NCBI GenBank assembly: GCA_020444245.1
Contig: JAHLLI010000004.1
Span: 1 to 64,000, forward strand
DNA from: Actinomycetales bacterium
Lineage (GTDB): Bacteria; Actinomycetota; Actinomycetes; Actinomycetales; Cellulomonadaceae
Direction of reading: 5' to 3'
Length of the DNA stretch: 64,000 bases
The notes below the pieces were generated by a model, which searched no databases, was not told the DNA's origin, and worked only from the letters and a program-made list of their open reading frames with translations. Below are positions 51,340-58,863 of the stretch, piece by piece. The position numbers and the translations under genes were made by a program. Each line of letters begins with the position of its first letter. Within the stretch, counting starts at the first letter, position 1.

Positions 51340-53330
51340 GCGCGCAGCGACCGGCCCCGGCCGGTCCGCCCGCGGGCGGACCGGGCCGTGGCCCGATGAG
51401 CGGCGGCCCGATGGGTGGGCTCGGCATGCCCACCGCCAAGCCGATGGACTTCCGCGGCTCCCTGCGCCGGCTGCTCGGCGAGCTGCGTCCGGACCGCCTG
51501 ATCATCTACGCGATCCTCCTGCTCACCGCGATCAGCGTGGGGCTCAACGTGCTGGGACCGAAGATCCTGGGCCACGCGACCAACGTGATCGTCGAGGGCG
51601 TGGTCGGGAAGATGCTCGCGGAGCAGGGCATGCCGGCCGGCATGACGCAGGCCCAGGTCGAGGAGGCCCTGCGCAACGCCGGTCAGGCCAAGGTCGCCGA
51701 CCTGATCTCGACGATGGACGTCACGGTCGGGCAGGGGATCGACTTCCACGCGCTGGCGATGGTGCTGTTCGGCGTGCTCGCGCTGTACCTCGGCGCGTCG
51801 CTGTTCGGCTACATCCAGGGCTGGCTGACCACCGGGGTGGTCCAGCGGACCGTCTATCGACTCCGGCAGCGGGTCGAGGACAAGCTGGGTCGCCTGCCGC
51901 TGTCGTACTTCGACAAGCAGTCCAAGGGTGAGGTGCTCTCGCGCGTCACGAACGACATCGACAACCTCGCCCAGACCATGCAGCAGTCCCTGAGCCAGCT
52001 CATCCAGGCCGTCCTCACCCTCGTTGGCGTGCTCGCGATGATGTTCTGGATCTCCTGGATCCTGGCGCTGATCGCAGTGGTGACCATCCCGCTCTCGGCG
52101 GTCATCACGATGCAGATCGCCAAGCGTTCGCAGCCGCAGTTCGTCGAGCAGTGGCGGTCCACGGGCACGCTGAACGCCCACATCGAGGAGATGTTCACCG
52201 CCCACGAGCTGGTCAAGGTGTTCGGACGCCAGCGTGCCGCGCAGGAGACCTTCGACGCCGAGAACGAGTCGCTCTACCAGTCCTCGTTCAGGGCCCAGTT
52301 CATCTCCGGGCTGATCATGCCCGCGATGACGTTCGTCTCGAACCTCAACTACGTGGCGATCGCCGTGGTGGGCGGGCTGCGGGTGGCCTCCGGCGCCATC
52401 TCGATCGGTGACGTCCAGGCGTTCATCCAGTACTCGCGCCAGTTCACCCAGCCGATCACGCAGGTCGCCTCGATGATGAACCTGCTCCAGTCCGGCGTGG
52501 CCTCGGCCGAGCGCGTCTTCGAGCTGCTGGACGAGGACGAGCAGAGCCCCGAGCCGGCCGAGCCGGCCCGCGTGGAGAAGGTCGCCGGACGGGTCGCGTT
52601 CGAGGACGTGTCGTTCCGCTACAAGGAGGACACCCCGCTGATCGACGGCCTGTCGATCGTGGCCGAGCCCGGTCAGACGGTCGCGATCGTCGGCCCGACG
52701 GGTGCGGGCAAGACGACCCTGGTCAACCTCATCATGCGGTTCTACGAGGTCGACGCGGGGCGGATCACGCTGGACGGCGTGGACACCGCGACGATGGACC
52801 GCGAGGACCTGCGCTCCCGCATCGGCATGGTGCTCCAGGACACCTGGCTGTTCGGCGGGACGATCGCCGACAACATCGCCTACGGCAAGGTCGAGTCCAC
52901 CCAGGAGGAGGTCGAGGCCGCGGCCCGCACCGCGTACGTCGACCGCTTCGTGCACCACCTGCCCGACGGGTACGACACCGTCATCGACGAGGAGGGCTCG
53001 AACGTCTCGGCCGGCCAGAAGCAGCTCATCACGATCGCGCGGGCGTTCCTGGCCGACCCGGCGATCCTCATCCTCGACGAGGCGACAAGCTCGGTGGACA
53101 CCCGCACCGAGGTGCTCGTGCAGGAGGCGATGAACGCGCTGCGCGCCGGGCGGACGTCGTTCGTCATCGCGCACCGGCTGTCGACCATCCGCGACGCGGA
53201 CGTGATCCTCGTCATGGAGCACGGGCAGATCGTCGAGCAGGGCTCGCACGAGGCGCTGCTGGCCGCAGACGGCGCGTACGCGCGGCTGTACCGGTCGCAG
53301 TTCGAGGAGGCCGCCGCGCCGATCGAGTGA
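51336..53330 (+). CDS. heterodimeric ABC exporter, catalytic subunit
   Basis: The 664-residue partner has a 45-residue Pro/Gly/Met-rich cytosolic start, six membrane helices (about 55-370, with an extra loop of about 50 residues after helix one) and an ATPase domain with Walker A GPTGAGKT (from 453), signature NVSAGQKQL (from 556) and canonical Walker B LILDEATSS with Glu582. BmrD- and LmrD-type proteins share the SAGQ signature. Together the two subunits should export a lipophilic compound; its identity is unknown. Confidence 0.92.
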   Translation: MSAQRPAPAGPPAGGPGRGPMSGGPMGGLGMPTAKPMDFRGSLRRLLGELRPDRLIIYAILLLTAISVGLNVLGPKILGHATNVIVEGVVGKMLAEQGMPAGMTQAQVEEALRNAGQAKVADLISTMDVTVGQGIDFHALAMVLFGVLALYLGASLFGYIQGWLTTGVVQRTVYRLRQRVEDKLGRLPLSYFDKQSKGEVLSRVTNDIDNLAQTMQQSLSQLIQAVLTLVGVLAMMFWISWILALIAVVTIPLSAVITMQIAKRSQPQFVEQWRSTGTLNAHIEEMFTAHELVKVFGRQRAAQETFDAENESLYQSSFRAQFISGLIMPAMTFVSNLNYVAIAVVGGLRVASGAISIGDVQAFIQYSRQFTQPITQVASMMNLLQSGVASAERVFELLDEDEQSPEPAEPARVEKVAGRVAFEDVSFRYKEDTPLIDGLSIVAEPGQTVAIVGPTGAGKTTLVNLIMRFYEVDAGRITLDGVDTATMDREDLRSRIGMVLQDTWLFGGTIADNIAYGKVESTQEEVEAAARTAYVDRFVHHLPDGYDTVIDEEGSNVSAGQKQLITIARAFLADPAILILDEATSSVDTRTEVLVQEAMNALRAGRTSFVIAHRLSTIRDADVILVMEHGQIVEQGSHEALLAADGAYARLYRSQFEEAAAPIE

Positions 53331-53350
53331 GGTGGGCACGCACGAGACCG

Positions 53351-53390
53351 GGGCCGTCGGCCGCCGCCACGAGGCGGTGTCCGACGGCCC
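53351..53390. terminator. bidirectional hairpin after the exporter operon
   Basis: GGGCCGTCGG and CCGACGGCCC form a perfect 10-bp stem, and the 20-base loop holds a smaller CCGCC/GGCGG stem. It lies between the exporter operon and the convergent small membrane protein gene. No T-run follows. Confidence 0.6.
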
Positions 53391-53405
53391 TCGCCGCGTG
53401 CGGCG

Positions 53406-53801
53406 TCAGGCCTTGGCCCCCTTGCGCTCCTCGATGCGGTTGCGCAGGAAGATCATCGGGAGCACGAGGGTCGCGAGCGCGGTGACGAGCCAGACGATCA
53501 GGGTGCCCAGCACCCAGGCCGTGACCCCGTCGATCGTGAGGCCGTCGGCGATGAGCGTGGCGATGAGCAGGGCCACGAACGTCGACACCAGCCCTACCCC
53601 GCCGATGAAGGCGTTGGCGTACTTGTGGGTGAGCTTGAGGATCAGTGGCGAGAGGATCCACTGGGCGACAACGAACACGATGAGCGCGACGACGAAGCCG
53701 GTGACCGACACGGTGAAGTCGGTGACGAGGAGCGAGGCCACCCAGATGCCCAGGGCGGCCGAGCCGAGGAAGATCGCTGTGCGGATCAGGAAGACCACCA
53801 T
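53406..53801 (-). CDS. small four-helix membrane protein (phage-holin family IV-like)
   Basis: The 131-residue protein has four hydrophobic helices (about 5-25, 32-52, 64-84, 92-115) and a charged RNRIEERKGAKA end. It matches the actinobacterial phage holin family type found in chromosomal genes; no phage genes lie nearby, so a lytic role is unlikely. ATG 53801 follows hexamer TACCCT by six bases. Confidence 0.78.
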   Translation of the reverse strand: MVVFLIRTAIFLGSAALGIWVASLLVTDFTVSVTGFVVALIVFVVAQWILSPLILKLTHKYANAFIGGVGLVSTFVALLIATLIADGLTIDGVTAWVLGTLIVWLVTALATLVLPMIFLRNRIEERKGAKA

Positions 53802-53807
53802 TCATCG

Positions 53808-53813
53808 AGGGTA
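53808..53813 (-). promoter_or_regulatory. -10 hexamer TACCCT, leaderless
   Basis: On the minus strand TACCCT, then CGATGA, then ATG 53801. Confidence 0.5.
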
Positions 53814-53866
53814 AGCCTGTGACGCCGCTGTGTGACAGGTCTCGACGCTCCCGATGACGCGCCTGC

Positions 53867-54826
53867 TCAGAGTCCGTCGGCGGCGGCGAGCAGGCGACGG
53901 CCGACGTCCCTCGTGGACGCGACCAGCTGCGCGCCACCCACCACGCGGAAGTCGACCGGCAGTGCCGCGAGCTGCTCGGCGTACCAGCGCGGGTTGCTGG
54001 TGGTGCCGACCAGGCGCGTGGTGGCGTCGCCGGCCGCCTCGAGTCGGCCGAGCACGCGCGGCACCCGCCGCGTCAGCGCGGCGTGCGGAGCCGAGATGAG
54101 CACCTCGGTGGCGTACTCCCAGCCGGCGGCGAGGTTCTCCTCGAGGAGGGTCACGGGGTCGGCGTCCGGGGGAGGCACGGCGGCGTCGTCGAGCGCGCGC
54201 ACCGAGGTCACGCGGTCCACCCGGTAGGTGCGCACCGCCTCGGTCGCGGTGAGCCGGCACAGCAGGTACCAGCGGCCGTGGCGGACGAGCACCGACCACG
54301 GGTCGACCTCGACCTCGAGGTCGGTGCCTGCCTCGGTCCGGTACCCCACGACGGTGCGCCGGCGGTCCGCGCAGGCCTGCACCAGCGCGACGGTGGTCGA
54401 GGGGTCGGGTCGAGCGGCGCCGCGGTCGGGTGCCGCGGCCGCGGCTCGGCGCACCGCGGACGCCTGGGCCGAGACGGCCTCCGGCAGCGACTGGAGGAGC
54501 ACCGCAAGGGCGCGGCCCACGGGGTCCTCAGGGTCGGCCGCCGCGTGGTGGCCGTCCAGCACGGCCATCACCAGGCTGAGCGCCTCGGCCTGGGTGAACA
54601 CCAGCGGCGGCAGGCGCACCCCGCGGCCCAGTCGGTAGCCGCCGGCCGGTCCGGGCGCGGACGTCACCGGGATGCCCGCCTCGCGCAGGATCGCGACGTA
54701 CCGGCGGGCCGCGCGGTCGGTGACGCCGAGCCTCGCGGCGAGGCGGTCGGCCCCGATGCCCGGCTGGGTCTGGATGAGCTCGAGCGCGCGCAGCGCGCGC
54801 GCGGTGGGACTGACGTCGCTCGGCAC
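53867..54826 (-). CDS. WYL-domain transcriptional regulator
   Basis: The 319-residue protein has an HTH_11 winged helix (about 10-60: ADRLAARLGVTDRAARRYVAIL), a WYL domain (about 135-215, with PWSVLVRHGRWYLLCRL) and a C-terminal WCX extension. WYL domains bind nucleic acids or nucleotides and regulate DNA-damage or defence genes. GTG 54826 has GGAGGTGCC upstream. It is divergent from the pentapeptide-DinB gene with an inverted repeat in the gap, a likely shared operator. Confidence 0.9.
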   Translation of the reverse strand: MPSDVSPTARALRALELIQTQPGIGADRLAARLGVTDRAARRYVAILREAGIPVTSAPGPAGGYRLGRGVRLPPLVFTQAEALSLVMAVLDGHHAAADPEDPVGRALAVLLQSLPEAVSAQASAVRRAAAAAPDRGAARPDPSTTVALVQACADRRRTVVGYRTEAGTDLEVEVDPWSVLVRHGRWYLLCRLTATEAVRTYRVDRVTSVRALDDAAVPPPDADPVTLLEENLAAGWEYATEVLISAPHAALTRRVPRVLGRLEAAGDATTRLVGTTSNPRWYAEQLAALPVDFRVVGGAQLVASTRDVGRRLLAAADGL

Positions 54827-54831
54827 GGCAC

Positions 54832-54865
54832 CTCCGAATGCGGAAGCAGATCGTCCGCATCGGAG
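54832..54865. promoter_or_regulatory. inverted repeat in the WYL/DinB divergent gap
   Basis: ATGCGGA (54838-54844) and TCCGCAT (54854-54860) are perfectly complementary across nine bases, and flanking CTCC and GGAG extend the repeat with one bulged base on the left arm. It lies just upstream of the -10 of the pentapeptide-DinB gene and of the regulator's ribosome site. Confidence 0.6.
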
Positions 54866-54867
54866 TC

Positions 54868-54873
54868 TACGGT
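54868..54873 (+). promoter_or_regulatory. -10 hexamer TACGGT, leaderless
   Basis: TACGGT, seven bases, then ATG 54881 of the pentapeptide-DinB gene. Confidence 0.6.
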
Positions 54874-54880
54874 GCCGGTC

Positions 54881-55726
54881 ATGGCGATCGAACACCGCGA
54901 CGAGGACCTCTCCGGCAGCCGCTTCGAGGGGGTCGACCTGTCCGGCACGCGCCTTGAACGCGTCCGCCTCAAGGATGTGGCGATCGAGCGGGCCAACCTG
55001 TCCGGGGCGCGGGTGCGCAGCATCTACTGGGACGGCGGTCGCATCCGCGGCATCGAGATGCGCGACGTCGAGATCACCGGTGAGCTGGACAACGTCACGA
55101 TCAACGGCGTCGAGGTCGGCCCGCTGATCGACGCGGAGCTGGCCAGGCGGCACCCCGAGTACGGTCTGCTGCGCCCGACGATCGCGGCGGGCTTCCGCGA
55201 GATCTGGCCGGTGGTCGAGGCGCTGTGGGACGGCACCGTCGCCAGGGCCCGGACGCTCGAGGCGCGCGACCCGGAGCTGCTGCACGAGGGCGTGGACGGC
55301 GAGTGGTCGTTCGTCGAGACGCTTCGGCATCTGGTGTTCGCGACCGACGCCTGGGTGCGTCGCGGCATCCTCGGCGACCCGAGCCCGTGGGACCCGCTCG
55401 ACCTGCCGTGGGACGAGATGCCCGACACGCCAGGGGTGCCCCGTGACCGCAGCGTGCGTCCCACGCTCGACGACGTGCTGGCGCTGCGCGCGGACCGGAT
55501 GGCCGGCGTCCGTGCACTCATCGCACACCTGACCGACGAGCGTCTCGCGGAGCTGACCGCGCCGGTTGAGGGTCCGGGCTGGCCCCCGCCGCACGCGTTC
55601 CCCGTCGCCGAGCCGTTGCACGTGGTGCTCAACGAGGAGTGGTGGCACCGGCAGTACGCCGAGCGGGACCTGACAGCGCTGGCGGCCCGTGAGGGGATCG
55701 CCCTGGACATGAAGGAGCCCAGATGA
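54881..55726 (+). CDS. pentapeptide-repeat and DinB-domain fusion protein
   Basis: The 281-residue protein starts with about nine pentapeptide-like units (DLSGSRFEGVDLSGTRLERV and on to about residue 85), followed by a DinB four-helix domain (about 95-265) with likely metal histidines in ETLRHLVFATDAWV and NEEWWHRQYAERDL. DinB proteins include mycothiol- and bacillithiol-dependent transferases. The WYL regulator is divergent and may control it. The stop overlaps the next gene (ATGA). Confidence 0.88.
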   Translation: MAIEHRDEDLSGSRFEGVDLSGTRLERVRLKDVAIERANLSGARVRSIYWDGGRIRGIEMRDVEITGELDNVTINGVEVGPLIDAELARRHPEYGLLRPTIAAGFREIWPVVEALWDGTVARARTLEARDPELLHEGVDGEWSFVETLRHLVFATDAWVRRGILGDPSPWDPLDLPWDEMPDTPGVPRDRSVRPTLDDVLALRADRMAGVRALIAHLTDERLAELTAPVEGPGWPPPHAFPVAEPLHVVLNEEWWHRQYAERDLTALAAREGIALDMKEPR

Positions 55727-55959
55727 CCCAGACCACGCCGCCGGCCCCCCCGTGGGAGCCGCCGATCGCGGGAACCGAGGCCGAGCAGCTGTTCGGCGCG
55801 CTCGACCGGCTGCGCACCACCTTCCGGTGGAAGGCCGACGGCCTGGACGCAGCGGGCCTCGACCTCCACCTGTCCGGTGCGCCGTCCCCGGCCGTGTGGC
55901 GGCCGCACGGCCCCGAGGTGCCGGACTGGCGGCCGGTGTCCGGGACGTGGGAGTGGTGA
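55723..55959 (+). pseudogene. truncated DUF664/DinB-like gene remnant
   Basis: The 78-residue frame begins like a DUF664 protein (PPIAGTEAEQLFGALDRLRTTFRWKADGLDA) but lacks the conserved LGGLLKHL-type segment with the metal histidine and jumps to PDWRPVSGTWEW before the stop, resembling a later part of the family. Normal members are about 160-200 residues. It therefore looks like the product of an internal deletion plus C-terminal loss. It still has ATG overlapping the upstream stop, so it may be translated. A short genuine gene cannot be excluded. Confidence 0.55.
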
Positions 55960-56570
55960 GGTCGGCGACCTCGCTGGTGCCGGGGCCGGTGGCGGTGCTC
56001 CCGGCCGACCTCGCGGGCTGGGAGGACCTGCAGACCGTGCTGGGCGAGCGCGGCCAGGCGGCCCGCTGCCAGTGCCAGCGCTACAAGCTCGCACCGAAGG
56101 AGTCGTTCGGGCGGCTCGGCGTCGACGAGCTGCGCCACCGGATGCGCGAGCAGGTGGGCTGCGACGAGCCCGGGGCGGGTACGTCGGGCGTGGTCGCCTA
56201 CCTGGACGGAGAACCGGTCGGGTGGTGCGCCGTCGAGCCGCGCACCGCCTACCCCGGCCTGCTGCGGGTGTACCGGATCCCGTGGCAGGGCCGCGCCGAG
56301 GACAAGGCGGACGACTCGGTCTGGGCCGTCACGTGCGTGTTCACGCGCGCCGGTCACCGGGGTCGTGGCGTGGCGCACGCGCTGGCCGCCGGGGCCGTCG
56401 AGCACGCCCGCCGGAGCGGGGCGCGCGCGGTCGAGGCCTACCCGGTCACCCGGTCCGACGTGACGTGGGGCGAGGAGCACCCGGGGACGCCGTCGATGTT
56501 CGCCGCAGCGGGCATGACGGTGGTGCACCGCCCCTCGCACCGGCGCGCGGTGATGCGCGTGGACCTCTGA
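55953..56570 (+). CDS. GNAT family N-acetyltransferase
   Basis: The 205-residue protein has the GNAT acetyl-CoA motif in CVFTRAGHRGRGVAHALAAGAV (residues about 124-145; the R-G-x-G-V-A core is seen) and a conserved CQCQRYKL stretch near the start. Similar proteins carry cysteine-rich N-termini in actinobacteria. GTG 55953 or 55956 overlaps the preceding remnant; no strong ribosome site is present, so translation may be coupled. The substrate is unknown. Confidence 0.85.
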   Translation: MVRSATSLVPGPVAVLPADLAGWEDLQTVLGERGQAARCQCQRYKLAPKESFGRLGVDELRHRMREQVGCDEPGAGTSGVVAYLDGEPVGWCAVEPRTAYPGLLRVYRIPWQGRAEDKADDSVWAVTCVFTRAGHRGRGVAHALAAGAVEHARRSGARAVEAYPVTRSDVTWGEEHPGTPSMFAAAGMTVVHRPSHRRAVMRVDL

Positions 56571-56597
56571 GCGCCGCGTCCCGCGTCGTCCGCACGG

Positions 56598-56603
56598 CAG
56601 AAT
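56598..56603 (+). promoter_or_regulatory. -10 hexamer CAGAAT, leaderless
   Basis: CAGAAT, then GCGGGAC, then GTG 56611 of the rRNA methyltransferase gene. Confidence 0.5.
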
Positions 56604-56610
56604 GCGGGAC

Positions 56611-57438
56611 GTGCCCGTGGTCCCCATCGCCGACCCCGCCGACGACCGGCTGACCGACTACACGTCCCTGACCGACGTGGCGCTACGCCGCCGGATCGAG
56701 CCCGAGCGCGGTCTCTACATGGCGGAGTCGTCCACGGTGCTGGGCCGCGCGCTCGACGCGGGGCACCGGCCCCGGTCGGTGCTGTGCTCGCCGCGCTGGC
56801 TGGCCGACGTCGAGGCGATGCTCGCCGGGGTGCCGGGCGGCACGGACGTGCCGGTGTACGTCGCCGAACCCGAGGCGCTCGAGGCGATCACCGGGTTCCA
56901 CGTGCACCGCGGCGCGCTCGCGGCGATGCAGCGCCCCGCGCTGCCGGGGGTCGCCGACCTGCTCGCCGCCCGCCCGGACGGTGCGCCGGTGCGACGGGTG
57001 GCGGTGCTGGAGGACATCGTCGACCACACCAACGTCGGGGCGATCATGCGCAGCGCCGCCGCGCTGGGCGTCGACGCGGTGCTGGTCACGCCGCGGTGCG
57101 CCGACCCGTTGTACCGCCGCGCGGTGCGGGTGAGCATGGGGACCGTGTTCCAGGTGCCGTGGACCCGGATCGACCCGTGGCCGGGCGGGGTCGAGGTGCT
57201 GCGCGGGCTGGGGTTCACCGTCGCGGCGCTGGCGTTGGCCGATGACGCGATCACGCTGGACGACCTGGTGGCCGACCCGCCCGAGCGGCTGGCGCTGGTG
57301 CTGGGCGCGGAGGGGGACGGGCTCAAGCCCGCCACGGTCGCGGCCGCGGACCTGGTGGTGCGCATCCCGATGGCCGGCGGCGTGGACTCGCTCAACGTCG
57401 CGGCCGCGAGCGCCGTGGCGTTCTGGGCGACGCGGTGA
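56611..57438 (+). CDS. SpoU/TrmH-family RNA 2'-O-methyltransferase
   Basis: The 275-residue protein has an N-terminal substrate-binding domain and a C-terminal SPOUT fold with motif 1 HTNVGAIMRSAAALG, motif 2 LALVLGAEGDGL and motif 3 IPMAGGVDSLNVAAAS, which builds the knotted SAM site. It methylates ribose in rRNA or tRNA; the target cannot be read. GTG 56611 is favoured over ATG 56602 because of the hexamer upstream. The stop overlaps the next gene (GTGA). Confidence 0.93.
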   Translation: MPVVPIADPADDRLTDYTSLTDVALRRRIEPERGLYMAESSTVLGRALDAGHRPRSVLCSPRWLADVEAMLAGVPGGTDVPVYVAEPEALEAITGFHVHRGALAAMQRPALPGVADLLAARPDGAPVRRVAVLEDIVDHTNVGAIMRSAAALGVDAVLVTPRCADPLYRRAVRVSMGTVFQVPWTRIDPWPGGVEVLRGLGFTVAALALADDAITLDDLVADPPERLALVLGAEGDGLKPATVAAADLVVRIPMAGGVDSLNVAAASAVAFWATR

Positions 57439-57938
57439 GCGGCGCCGGGGCCGGGCGTCCGCCCGGGCTCGTGATCGTCCCCACGACGTTGGCCGACCCG
57501 CGGGCGGCGGCGATCCTGGCCGAGTACCTGGCGATGCGCCGCGCCGCATGGCCCGCCGAGCGCGGAACGTGGGAGGTGCCGATGCCCGACCCGGCGACGT
57601 TCGCGCCGCCGCGCGGGTCGTTCGTCATCGCGTGGCATGGCGGGCCGGAGCCGCGAGTCGTCGGCGGCGGGGGAGTCCGGCTGCTCGACCCGGAGCGGGC
57701 CGAGGTCAAGCACCTGTACCTGCGCGAGGAGGTGCGCGGTCACGGCTGGGGACGGGGGCTGCTCACCGCCCTGGAGCGGGAGGCCGTACGCCTCGGGGCG
57801 AGCATCGCCGTGCTCGACACCAACGACACGCTGCCCGCTGCCGCGTCGTTGTACCGCTCGGCCGGCTACACGGAGGTCGAGCGGTACAACGACAACCCGA
57901 ACGCGACCCACTGGTTCGCGAAGGCGCTCGAGGTCTGA
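57435..57938 (+). CDS. GNAT family N-acetyltransferase
   Basis: The 167-residue protein is a single GNAT domain with VKHLYLREEVRGHGWGRGLL (acetyl-CoA loop R-G-H-G-W-G) and a C-terminal SLYRSAGYTEVERYNDNP, typical of MarR-like small-molecule acetylases. It overlaps the methyltransferase gene by 4 bp and is probably co-transcribed. The substrate is unknown. Confidence 0.9.
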   Translation: MSGAGAGRPPGLVIVPTTLADPRAAAILAEYLAMRRAAWPAERGTWEVPMPDPATFAPPRGSFVIAWHGGPEPRVVGGGGVRLLDPERAEVKHLYLREEVRGHGWGRGLLTALEREAVRLGASIAVLDTNDTLPAAASLYRSAGYTEVERYNDNPNATHWFAKALEV

Positions 57939-58039
57939 CCCTGCCGCGCCCCACGCGGATCCACGTCGGCGCCCGCCGTCACGCCAGTTGAAGACTCGTT
58001 CATGTTGTAAAGTGCGCATGCCGTCATGAGGGAGGCGTC

Positions 58040-58378
58040 GTGCCCGAGGTCTACAAGGCGAAGGCCGAGCTGTTCCGCACCCTCGGGCACCCCGCGCGGA
58101 TCCGGATCCTGGAGCTGCTCGCCGAGCAGGACCGGCCCGTCCACGAGCTGCTCGACGCGATCGAGATCGAGCAGTCCAACCTGTCCCAGCAGCTGGCCGT
58201 GCTGCGCCGGGCCGGTCTGGTGGACCAGCGACGCGAGGGCGCTGAGGTGGTCTACGCCGCGAGCGTGCCGGCCGTCGCCGAGCTCCTGCGGGTCGCCAGG
58301 CGGCTGCTCGCGGACCTGCTGACCGACCAGGCGTCCCTGCGGGCCGAGCTGGTGCCGGGCGAGGGCGGGGCCGGATGA
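58040..58378 (+). CDS. ArsR family regulator (Rv0081-like)
   Basis: The 112-residue protein is a short winged helix (AELFRTLGHPARIRILELLA, EQSNLSQQLAVLRRAGLVD). It has no cysteines, so it is not a thiol-ligated metal sensor of the classic type. It overlaps hyfI by 4 bp and heads the hydrogenase-like operon, exactly as Rv0081, a hypoxia-responsive regulator, heads Rv0082-Rv0087. GTG 58040 has GGGAGG five bases upstream. A TAAAGT hexamer at 58008-58013 is a possible -10. Confidence 0.9.
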   Translation: MPEVYKAKAELFRTLGHPARIRILELLAEQDRPVHELLDAIEIEQSNLSQQLAVLRRAGLVDQRREGAEVVYAASVPAVAELLRVARRLLADLLTDQASLRAELVPGEGGAG

Positions 58379-58863
58379 GCCTGCGCGGTCTGGCCCGACT
58401 GGTCCGCCGGACCGGCCGGGTCGCCGAGCCGGCGCCGCCTGCGCCCGAGCCGCTCGCGGGTGTCGACCCGGCGCTGCGGGGAAGCGTCCAGGTCCGCCAC
58501 GTGGACGCCGGGTCGTGCAACGGGTGCGAGATCGAGATCGGTGCCGCCTTCGGGCCGGTGTACGACGCCGAGCGCTACGGCGCGCGCCTGGTCGCCTCAC
58601 CACGGCACGCGGACGTCGTGCTGGTCACCGGGGTGGTGACACGGAACATGGCCGAGCCGCTGCGGCTGACCGTCGCCGCGACCCCCGAACCGCGGGCCGT
58701 GGTCGCGCTCGGCGACTGCGCGCGCGGGTGCGGGCTGATGCGTGACGGCTACGGCGTCGCGGGAGCGGTGAGCGACGTGGTCCCGGTGGACCTCGAGGTA
58801 CCGGGCTGCCCGCCCGAGCCGGCCGCCGTCGTGGAGGCGCTGCGTCGGGTGACCGGCCGGTGA
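58375..58863 (+). CDS. hyfI: group 4 hydrogenase-type small subunit (HyfI/NuoB-like)
   Basis: The 162-residue protein is the electron-transfer subunit holding the proximal [4Fe-4S] cluster; the ligands Cys48 and Cys51 (SCNGCEIE), Cys115 (GDCARGCG) and Cys145 (VPGCPPEP) are all present. It has an N-terminal Arg/Pro-rich extension of about 35 residues. It corresponds to Rv0082. ATG 58375 overlaps the ArsR stop and the end overlaps hyfB. Confidence 0.9.
   Translation: MSLRGLARLVRRTGRVAEPAPPAPEPLAGVDPALRGSVQVRHVDAGSCNGCEIEIGAAFGPVYDAERYGARLVASPRHADVVLVTGVVTRNMAEPLRLTVAATPEPRAVVALGDCARGCGLMRDGYGVAGAVSDVVPVDLEVPGCPPEPAAVVEALRRVTGR

Noticed and set aside
53406-53801. Prophage lysis gene
   Set aside because: The holin-like protein has no phage neighbours and its own leaderless promoter; it looks like a chromosomal membrane protein.
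57988-58013. ArsR operator upstream of the hydrogenase-like operon
   Set aside because: Only a TGAA-N6-TTCA repeat of four base pairs is visible; it is too weak to call.
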